14,903 nt of DNA from positions 1-14,903 of the forward strand of contig JBGSIZ010000232.1 of assembly GCA_041742255.1 (NCBI GenBank), given 5' to 3'. The stretch is from JBGSIZ01 sp041742255 (lineage in GTDB: Bacteria; Pseudomonadota; Alphaproteobacteria; Rhodobacterales; Rhodobacteraceae). Positions within the stretch are counted from its first letter, which is position 1. Each line of letters opens with the position of its first letter. The translations under genes and the position numbers were made by a program. Shown piece after piece: positions 1 through 4,914 of the stretch. The notes under the pieces were generated by a model. It ran no database searches and was not told where the DNA came from. It saw only the letters and a program-made list of their open reading frames with translations.

Positions 1-488
1 GGCAGCGCCGAAAGCTGGTCCGACAGCGCATCGGCGTAAAGGTCCAGTTCCGCCAAGGGAATGTCGCCGGAAATGGCGACCGAGGTGACCGGATCGGTGC
101 GGTGCAGGTCCCGCACGATGGCCGGATCGGCCCGCGCCGGAAAGCTGTCGATGGCCGCCACCTCGGTTCGCAGCGCGTTGACAAACCGCAGACCGTCGTT
201 GCCTGGCGCCATGGTTGCCACGCCCCGCGCCCGCCCGGTCTGCGCGGTGCAGGTGAAGGTCAGCAAACCCTCGACCCGTTGGACATTGTCCCACAGGGGA
301 CCGCAGATCGCACCTTCGACGTCTTCGGCGGTGGCCCCCCGGTAGGGCACGGTGATCTCTGCCTCGGTCGCGCGAAAGTCCGGGAAGGTTTCCCGCAGAA
401 GGCCGGGTGCCGCGAATACCCCGGCGGCCAGGAACAACAACAGCAGCAGATTGGCCGCTGTCGCGTGCCCGGCGAACCAGCGGATCAT
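1..488 (-). CDS. RND-family efflux permease, N-terminal part (cut by window edge)
   Basis: Only the first 162 codons are present; the gene runs off the left edge. The protein starts MIRWFAGHATAANLLLLF, a short cytoplasmic lead followed by one hydrophobic helix (about residues 10-27), then a soluble periplasmic segment with the pattern FPDF..TEAEITVPYRGAT and EDVE at about residues 34-57. This is the usual opening of AcrB/MexF-type resistance-nodulation-division pumps: first helix, then the porter-domain strand. Such pumps use the proton gradient to expel drugs, lipids or metals from the periplasm with an adaptor and an outer-membrane channel. The ATG overlaps the adaptor's TGA by four bases (ATGA), and GAGG lies 7 nt upstream, so the two genes are translationally coupled. 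The substrate cannot be read from this fragment, and the proton-relay residues lie outside the window. Confidence 0.85.
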   Translation of the reverse strand, partial: MIRWFAGHATAANLLLLLFLAAGVFAAPGLLRETFPDFRATEAEITVPYRGATAEDVEGAICGPLWDNVQRVEGLLTFTCTAQTGRARGVATMAPGNDGLRFVNALRTEVAAIDSFPARADPAIVRDLHRTDPVTSVAISGDIPLAELDLYADALSDQLSAL

Positions 489-1783
489 TGCGACGCCTCG
501 ACCGGGGCGAGGGGCAGGTCGGGCAAGGCCGGCACGATGTCGTCCAGCACCACCCGGTCCCCCGAGACCAACCCGTCCGAAACGATTACCTGTCCGTCCT
601 GCACGAAGGCCGGCGTGACCAGCCGTAACTCCAAGCGGTCCTGATCGTTTGCGATCCGCACCGTGGTGCCATGCAACGCAGAGGCCGGGATCATGAATTT
701 CCCCGGCAGCGCCATGCCTGTGAACGTCACCTGCACCTGCATGTTGGGAACCAAAGGCATCCGGCCCGGTGGGGCCGCGTCCAGATAGGGGTTGTCGATG
801 GTCACCACGACCGGCACGGTGCGTGCCCGCGCGTCTAGCGCCCCTTCGATCCGGGCGACCTGTCCGGTCCAGAGTTGCGACGGGTCCGACAAAGGGCTGA
901 CGATCACGGACATCTGTGCAGTTGGGCCGTCACGCAGCCGGTCCATGGCCGATGTCCCCGCCGGCAGATCGCCCACCAACCGCCGGAAGGTTTCCAGCGG
1001 CAGATGCGCCACCACCTCGACCGACGCGAGGCCGTCGCCGCGGATGATTGCCTGACCGGGGGCAACGGTTTGGTAGAGTTCCGCCGACACCTCGGCGATC
1101 CGCACATCATAGGGTGTGGTCAAGGTTGTCCGGGACAGGGCCTGTTGCGCCCTGTCGATGGCGGCAGTTGTCCGCGCCGTTTGGGCCGTGATCCGGGCCT
1201 GCCGTGATGGCACCAGCGCCAGCCCGTTTTCAAACTCTGCCACCGTCCGGCGCGCCAGAAGGGTTGCCCGTTCGGCCTCGTCCGCGCGGGTTTGCGGTGT
1301 GGTGCCTTGGGCGGTCAGCGCCCGGATGCGCGTCAGATCAGCCTCGGCCAAGGTCAGCCGTGCCTGTTCAAGCGCCAGAATGCGGGCTGTGTTGGCGGCC
1401 TCGGCGGTCAACTGAGCCGCTTCGGCGGTGAGCGCTGCCAGATCTGCGCGGGCCTGTGCCAGCGCCAGTTCGTACTCGGTCGGGTCGATCCGCAACACAT
1501 CGGTTTGCGCAACGATGAGCCGCCCCGGTTCCAGATCGGGGTGCCGCCAGATCACCTCGCCCTGGACCTGCGCGACGGCGATCCAACGGTCCGCGGCCCG
1601 AAGATTTCCCCATACGGTGGCTGTGGGCCGGATGTCCTGTGCCATGACCGTCACCACCCGCACCGCAACGGCGGGGGCGGCGTCCGTGACCTGTGCCGGG
1701 CCGGGTGCCGTGCTGACCATCCACGCGGCGGCGGCCAGCCCAAGTGCGATCGGGGGAAGGGCGAGGAGGGGGGCCAGCCGCAT
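485..1783 (-). CDS. RND/HlyD-type periplasmic adaptor (membrane fusion protein)
   Basis: This 432-residue protein has a hydrophobic N-terminal segment (residues 4-24), which serves as a signal or membrane anchor. A first half of a lipoyl/barrel-sandwich domain follows (about 60-100, with VAQVQGEV). Residues 103-225 are a long Ala/Gln/Glu/Arg-rich helical hairpin (coiled coil). The second lipoyl half comes next (TTPYDVRIAEV), then beta-barrel and membrane-proximal domains with VPNMQVQVTF and IPASAL near residues 345-370. The layout and length are those of MFP adaptors that bridge an RND pump to an outer-membrane channel. AGGAG lies 9 nt before the ATG, inside the end of the cytochrome b561 gene, and the stop overlaps the permease start. 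The substrate is unknown; a metal-type or multidrug pump is equally possible. Confidence 0.9.
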   Translation of the reverse strand: MRLAPLLALPPIALGLAAAAWMVSTAPGPAQVTDAAPAVAVRVVTVMAQDIRPTATVWGNLRAADRWIAVAQVQGEVIWRHPDLEPGRLIVAQTDVLRIDPTEYELALAQARADLAALTAEAAQLTAEAANTARILALEQARLTLAEADLTRIRALTAQGTTPQTRADEAERATLLARRTVAEFENGLALVPSRQARITAQTARTTAAIDRAQQALSRTTLTTPYDVRIAEVSAELYQTVAPGQAIIRGDGLASVEVVAHLPLETFRRLVGDLPAGTSAMDRLRDGPTAQMSVIVSPLSDPSQLWTGQVARIEGALDARARTVPVVVTIDNPYLDAAPPGRMPLVPNMQVQVTFTGMALPGKFMIPASALHGTTVRIANDQDRLELRLVTPAFVQDGQVIVSDGLVSGDRVVLDDIVPALPDLPLAPVEASQ

Positions 1784-1789
1784 GATCGG

Positions 1790-2317
1790 TTACTCCTGTG
1801 CCCGGCGCATCCGCGCCAAGGTGCCGTCCCGCAGAAAGAATTGGTGATAGAGCGCCCCAGCCACATGCAGGCCCACCAGACCCAGCAAGGCCACCTTGAA
1901 CAGGTTGTGCCCTTGTGCTGCTGCTGTGACCCCGCCGAACCACGCCACCGATCCGCTGATCGGCAAAAGGATCATTACCGCATAAAGCCCGGCATGCACC
2001 CCTTTGGCCAGACGCGCCTGTGCCCGGCTGGTCGTGGTTTGTGGCGTGTCCACCGGGGCCGGCACCCCGCGCGATGCCCGCAACCAGAGCCGCCAGACCG
2101 CTATTCCAAGGATAAACCCGCCCCCTGCCACATGGCCCAGAACGAGCGGGTCAAAGCCTGCGGTTCCCCCTTTGGTGACCGTATCCCATGCCGTTGACAT
2201 CGCATCATGCAGCACGAATTGCTGCGCGATCAGCAAGAACGCCACCCAGTGCAGCGCAATCTGGAGCCGCGAGTATCCGGCGGGCGCGGGTTTTGCGGTC
2301 GGCGACTGGACGGACAT
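1790..2317 (-). CDS. Cytochrome b561 family protein (four-helix diheme b-type)
   Basis: This 175-residue protein has four predicted membrane helices, at about 18-38, 57-79, 105-128 and 139-160. Histidines sit in helix positions typical of prokaryotic cytochrome b561 (CybB/YceJ): H23 in ALHW, H62 in LGHVAGG, H108 in GVHAG, and H151 and H158 in LHVAGALYH. These proteins sit in the inner membrane and pass electrons between quinol and other acceptors through two b hemes. The ATG has AAGGA 10 nt upstream. The gene is first in the minus-strand operon, 6 nt before the RND adaptor, and is read divergently from the TetR gene. Its company with an efflux pump is unusual and its role there is not known; a link to membrane redox or superoxide/quinone stress is only a guess. 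Confidence 0.87.
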   Translation of the reverse strand: MSVQSPTAKPAPAGYSRLQIALHWVAFLLIAQQFVLHDAMSTAWDTVTKGGTAGFDPLVLGHVAGGGFILGIAVWRLWLRASRGVPAPVDTPQTTTSRAQARLAKGVHAGLYAVMILLPISGSVAWFGGVTAAAQGHNLFKVALLGLVGLHVAGALYHQFFLRDGTLARMRRAQE

Positions 2318-2396
2318 GGGCGGGGGGTCCTTTTCGTTAGACGTCGCGCAGGGCAGGCATGGCGCGGGGGGTTGTTGTTGACTGGATTATATGTAA

Positions 2397-2412
2397 GTTA
2401 GTTATCACTAAC
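2397..2412. promoter_or_regulatory. Perfect inverted repeat, likely TetR operator
   Basis: GTTAGT-TATC-ACTAAC is a perfect 6-4-6 palindrome, centred 22 nt before the TetR ATG, in the 109-bp space between the TetR gene and the divergent cytochrome b561 gene. A possible -35 TTGACT (2378-2383) lies 18 nt before TTATCA (2402-2407), so the palindrome would overlap the TetR -10 region. A lone GTTAG half-site (2336-2340) lies near the start of the divergent operon. TetR proteins usually bind such palindromes beside their own gene, so autoregulation plus control of the efflux operon is a reasonable inference. Confidence 0.6.
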
Positions 2413-2426
2413 AAGGGGTGAGTTTC

Positions 2427-3059
2427 ATGGCCGACCGTCAAAGTGCCGTTCAACGCAAGGCCCAGATTGTTGCACAGGTGTTGCGTCTGGCCGATGAAAT
2501 TGGCCCGGACCGCCTGAGCACGACCGATGTTGCCCGCGCTGTCGGTCTGAGCCAGCCCGCGATTTTCCGGCATTTTCCAACCAAGGGCGCGATGTGGCTG
2601 GCGGTGGCGGACCATATCGCGGATCGGTTGACTGCTGCGTGGACAGACGCCGAGGCCATGGGCGACATCGAGGTCGCGCAGGGCCGACCGGACGCCCGGT
2701 TGCGGGCGTTGATTGCCGCGCAGTTGGGCATGATTGCGGACGTTCCCGCCTTGCCCTCTATCCTGTTTTCCCGCGAATTGCAGATCGACAACCCGCCGTT
2801 GCGCGAGGTGTTCCGATCGGTGTTGGGCGCGTTTCAAAGGCGGTTGGTCGCGGCCATCCGTGCCGAGCAGGGGCGGGGACATCTGCGCCCCGATGTCGCG
2901 CCGGACGATATAGCCATGCTGTTGATCGCCCTTGTGCAGGGGGTCGCCATCCGCTGGACGCTAGGTGCGCGCGGATTTTCATTGGTTTCAGACGGGTTGC
3001 GTTTGTTCGATGTTCAAATCGCGCTGTTGCGCCTGCCAGAGGAGATTGGTCATGGATAA
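2427..3059 (+). CDS. TetR/AcrR-family transcriptional regulator
   Basis: This 210-residue protein has a TetR-type N-terminal DNA-binding domain. Residues 31-50 contain the helix-turn-helix STTDVARAVGLSQPAIFRHF, followed by PTKGAMW, the family signature. The remaining about 150 residues form a variable all-helical ligand-binding and dimerisation domain. Such proteins usually repress neighbouring efflux genes until a small ligand binds. I chose the ATG at 2427 because AAGGGG (2413-2418) lies 8 nt upstream; a GTG at 2418 is in frame but lies inside that ribosome site. The gene diverges from the cytochrome b561/RND operon and overlaps the next gene by 8 nt, so it probably controls both. The ligand is not predictable. 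Confidence 0.9.
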   Translation: MADRQSAVQRKAQIVAQVLRLADEIGPDRLSTTDVARAVGLSQPAIFRHFPTKGAMWLAVADHIADRLTAAWTDAEAMGDIEVAQGRPDARLRALIAAQLGMIADVPALPSILFSRELQIDNPPLREVFRSVLGAFQRRLVAAIRAEQGRGHLRPDVAPDDIAMLLIALVQGVAIRWTLGARGFSLVSDGLRLFDVQIALLRLPEEIGHG

Positions 3060-3429
3060 GTCCCGACGGACGATGCGTCTTGCGGGCGGTGTCGCCCTCG
3101 TGTTCGGCGTTCTGACCCTTTTTTCTGGCACCACTGCGTTGCTGGGTGCGCTGGATATGGGCGCCGTTGTCCCGTTTGTGTTGTGGTTCAACACAGTGGC
3201 CGGACTGGCCTATGTCCTGGCAGGCGTTGGCCTGTGGAGCGGGCGCAGATGGGCCTATCTTCTGTCGGTGGTCATATTCGCAGCGACCGTTCTGGTGTTT
3301 GCCGGGTTTGCCGTGCATGTCGCCCAAGGGGGTGCGTTTGAAATGCGCACCGTTTTTGCCATGGCGTTGCGCGCCACGGTCTGGGGCGTGATCGCGTTCA
3401 TTGCCCGTCAGTCCCTTAGGGGCAAATAG
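3052..3429 (+). CDS. Small four-helix membrane protein of unknown function
   Basis: This 125-residue protein has a basic N-terminus (MDKSRRTMR) and four hydrophobic helices at about 10-33, 39-62, 67-90 and 100-118, joined by short loops, with GLWSGRRWAY between helices 2 and 3. I do not recognise a characterised family; the general look is that of small uncharacterised integral membrane proteins. The ATG overlaps the end of the TetR gene by 8 nt and has GGAG at 3041-3044, 7 nt upstream, so translation is coupled to the regulator. It ends convergently with the NsrR-like gene and overlaps its last 22 nt. The context suggests a membrane or stress-response role under the TetR protein, but nothing in the sequence gives a reaction. 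Confidence 0.75.
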   Translation: MDKSRRTMRLAGGVALVFGVLTLFSGTTALLGALDMGAVVPFVLWFNTVAGLAYVLAGVGLWSGRRWAYLLSVVIFAATVLVFAGFAVHVAQGGAFEMRTVFAMALRATVWGVIAFIARQSLRGK

Positions 3430-3821
3430 GCGCAATCCGCCAAGGTATGCTGGTTCAGATCGCGGATGAACGCCGCTTCGGCCTGGGCCAACCGACCCTT
3501 GAGCCGACAATGCGGGGTCAGGGTGCAGGCGTTTGACGTTCCCGCGAAGCATTCCACCAGCGCCTGATCGGCCTCGAGCCGGGCGACCACATCCCCAAGC
3601 CGGATGCTTGCAGGAGGCTGCGCCAAAATGGCCCCGCCGCCGCCGCCCCGCCGGGTGTGCAACAGCCCGGCCGCCGCGAGTGCCGAGATCACTTTGGCCA
3701 GATGATTGCGCGATACCTGAAATTCCAGCGCTAGGTCTGCGGTGGTGAACGCCCGCGCGGGGTCGCCCGCCATGCGCATCAGCACGCGCAACCCGTAGTC
3801 AGTGAACGAAGTAAGCCGCAC
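3408..3821 (-). CDS. nsrR: NsrR-type Rrf2 regulator (nitric oxide sensing, Fe-S)
   Basis: This protein opens with RLTSFTDYGLRVLMRMA, the hallmark of NsrR within the Rrf2 family. A winged helix-turn-helix follows (VSRNHLAKVISALAAAGLL), then the wing (RRGGGGGAIL) and IRLGDVV. Three cysteines, C91, C99 and C105, sit in CFAGTSNAC and HCRLKGRL, and D8 is present; in characterised NsrR proteins these are the [4Fe-4S] ligands destroyed by NO. I prefer the GTG at 3821 because GGGA lies 8 nt upstream and because it gives D8 and C91 the numbering known from the family (137 residues). An ATG at 3830 and a GTG at 3860 are in-frame alternatives. It lies 140 nt downstream of narR in the same direction, which fits control of NO-detoxifying or denitrification genes. 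No target site could be assigned. Confidence 0.85.
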   Translation of the reverse strand: MRLTSFTDYGLRVLMRMAGDPARAFTTADLALEFQVSRNHLAKVISALAAAGLLHTRRGGGGGAILAQPPASIRLGDVVARLEADQALVECFAGTSNACTLTPHCRLKGRLAQAEAAFIRDLNQHTLADCAYLPLRD

Positions 3822-3960
3822 TGAAACCATCCCGATCTGGAGTTGAATGTGCGGCGTCACGCCGCCTAATCCGCAAATGAAATACTAGTTCGATCCGGTG
3901 ACGTGCGCCACCGTCATTAGAACATTGGGGAACGAACCCGCGGGCGGGGCGGAAAAGGTG

Positions 3961-4674
3961 TCAGACGGAAAAATCGTCGATCATCGGGTTGGGTTTGGCG
4001 AACTGTTCGAGGCTGGTCTGATCCTTGATCGTGATGCGGGTGCCGTCCACCGAAACGCCGTAGGGCAGCAAGCCCTTGAACGCCCTGCTGAGGTTTTCGG
4101 GCGTCATGCCAAGGACCGACGCCAGCCTGCGTTTTTCAAAGTCGAGGTTGAACGCCGTCGCCCCGTCGCGGCGTTTCTGCTGGCGCAGCACATAGTTTGC
4201 CAGCCGTTCCAGTGACGTCCGCAATTTCAGGTCTTTGTGCGATTTGACCACGGTCCGGTAACACTGCGCGAGTTCGGTCACGATGGCGCGGGCAAAGTTT
4301 CCGTCGGCCGCGAAGGCCCGGCGCACGTCCTGACTGGGCACCAGCACGATCCGGCTTTTCTCCAGCGTTCTGGCGGACATGAGGTAGGGCGCATCCCGGA
4401 TCGTGGCCGCGAGGATGAACGTGGACACCGGGCGCACCGTGGCCAGACTGGTTTCGCGCCCTTCCCACCGGGAAAACAGGTCGATCGAGCCGGACTCTAC
4501 GATGTGGAGAAAGTCGCTTGGGTCGCCTTCGGTGATCAATTCGATCTGGGGCGGAAAGTTCTGAACGTAAGACCCGCGCATCAGGTCCGCATAGGTTTCG
4601 TCCGCCATGTCAGCGAACAGATCAAGCTGTCGGATGTCGGTATCATCGACGTCAGGCATGCTGTGGCGTCCCAT
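3961..4674 (-). CDS. narR: FNR/CRP-family regulator of nitrate respiration, NarR-like
   Basis: This 237-residue CRP/FNR protein has a cyclic-nucleotide-fold sensor domain (about residues 20-135), a dimerisation helix (about 125-150) and a C-terminal helix-turn-helix. The recognition helix, MTPENLSRAFKGL, keeps E193, S196 and R197, the residues FNR uses to read TTGAT half-sites. It has a single cysteine (C138) and no N-terminal cysteine cluster, so it is not an oxygen-sensing Fe-S FNR. This matches NarR of Paracoccus, a cysteine-poor regulator needed for narKGHJI expression in response to nitrate or nitrite, also encoded next to narK. It diverges from narK. The start is uncertain: ATG at 4674 is the most upstream, but ATG at 4659 has GGGA 9 nt before it. 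A TTGAT-N4-GTCAA box 33 nt upstream suggests auto- or FNR control. Confidence 0.85.
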   Translation of the reverse strand: MGRHSMPDVDDTDIRQLDLFADMADETYADLMRGSYVQNFPPQIELITEGDPSDFLHIVESGSIDLFSRWEGRETSLATVRPVSTFILAATIRDAPYLMSARTLEKSRIVLVPSQDVRRAFAADGNFARAIVTELAQCYRTVVKSHKDLKLRTSLERLANYVLRQQKRRDGATAFNLDFEKRRLASVLGMTPENLSRAFKGLLPYGVSVDGTRITIKDQTSLEQFAKPNPMIDDFSV

Positions 4675-4706
4675 GGGTATCTTGCCAACAAGGGTGCCTC
4701 GACTGA

Positions 4707-4720
4707 TTGATAAAAGTCAA
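4707..4720. promoter_or_regulatory. FNR-type box near narR
   Basis: TTGAT-AAAA-GTCAA matches the FNR consensus TTGAT-N4-ATCAA at 9 of 10 positions. It is centred 39-40 nt upstream of the ATG at 4674 on the minus strand, and over 200 nt from narK. If it acts at -41.5 for narR, transcription would start at about 4672, which fits better with translation from the ATG at 4659. It could instead repress narR or act as a distal site for narK. Confidence 0.6.
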
Positions 4721-4819
4721 GCACAGGTTTGATTTTCGCCGGATTTGCGTTGACGGATGCCTTGATGCGGCATGATAAAATTCTGTAAGCCATTTATTTC
4801 ATTATAAATTCGCGCTTTT

Positions 4820-4833
4820 TTGTTCTAGATCAA
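4820..4833. promoter_or_regulatory. FNR/NarR-type box of the narK promoter
   Basis: TTGTT-CTAG-ATCAA matches TTGAT-N4-ATCAA at 9 of 10 positions, and the inner CTAG keeps it symmetric. Its centre is 88 nt before the narK ATG. A class II site at -41.5 would place the transcript start near 4868, giving a leader of about 47 nt. This is the best candidate for anaerobic activation of the whole nar operon by FNR and/or NarR. No strong -35 is seen, as expected for an activator-dependent promoter. Confidence 0.65.
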
Positions 4834-4869
4834 GTCGAATGGTCTGGTCTGACGTCAGGATTGGGATTG

Positions 4870-4884
4870 ACCCCGTTACGGGGT
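4870..4884 (+). other. Small perfect hairpin in the narK leader
   Basis: ACCCCG-TTA-CGGGGT forms a perfect 6-bp, mostly GC stem with a 3-nt loop. It lies 30 nt before the narK ATG and just after the transcript start expected from the upstream FNR box. No T-run follows, so it is not an intrinsic terminator. A GC hairpin at the very 5' end of an mRNA could protect it from decay; that role is inferred. Confidence 0.45.
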
Positions 4885-4914
4885 GCCAATGCCAATGCTT
4901 TCGGAGGCCATTCC

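Noticed and set aside
3896..3913. CGGTG-N8-CACCG hairpin as a terminator between narR and nsrR
   Set aside because: The stem has only 5 bp, and no T-run follows on either strand.
3861..3960. NsrR operator upstream of nsrR
   Set aside because: The AT-rich patch around AACTAGTATTT is not a convincing inverted repeat and does not match the NsrR consensus well.
4729..4766. Two further TTGAT half-sites (4729-4733 and 4762-4766) as FNR boxes
   Set aside because: Neither has a matching ATCAA-like half at 4-nt spacing.
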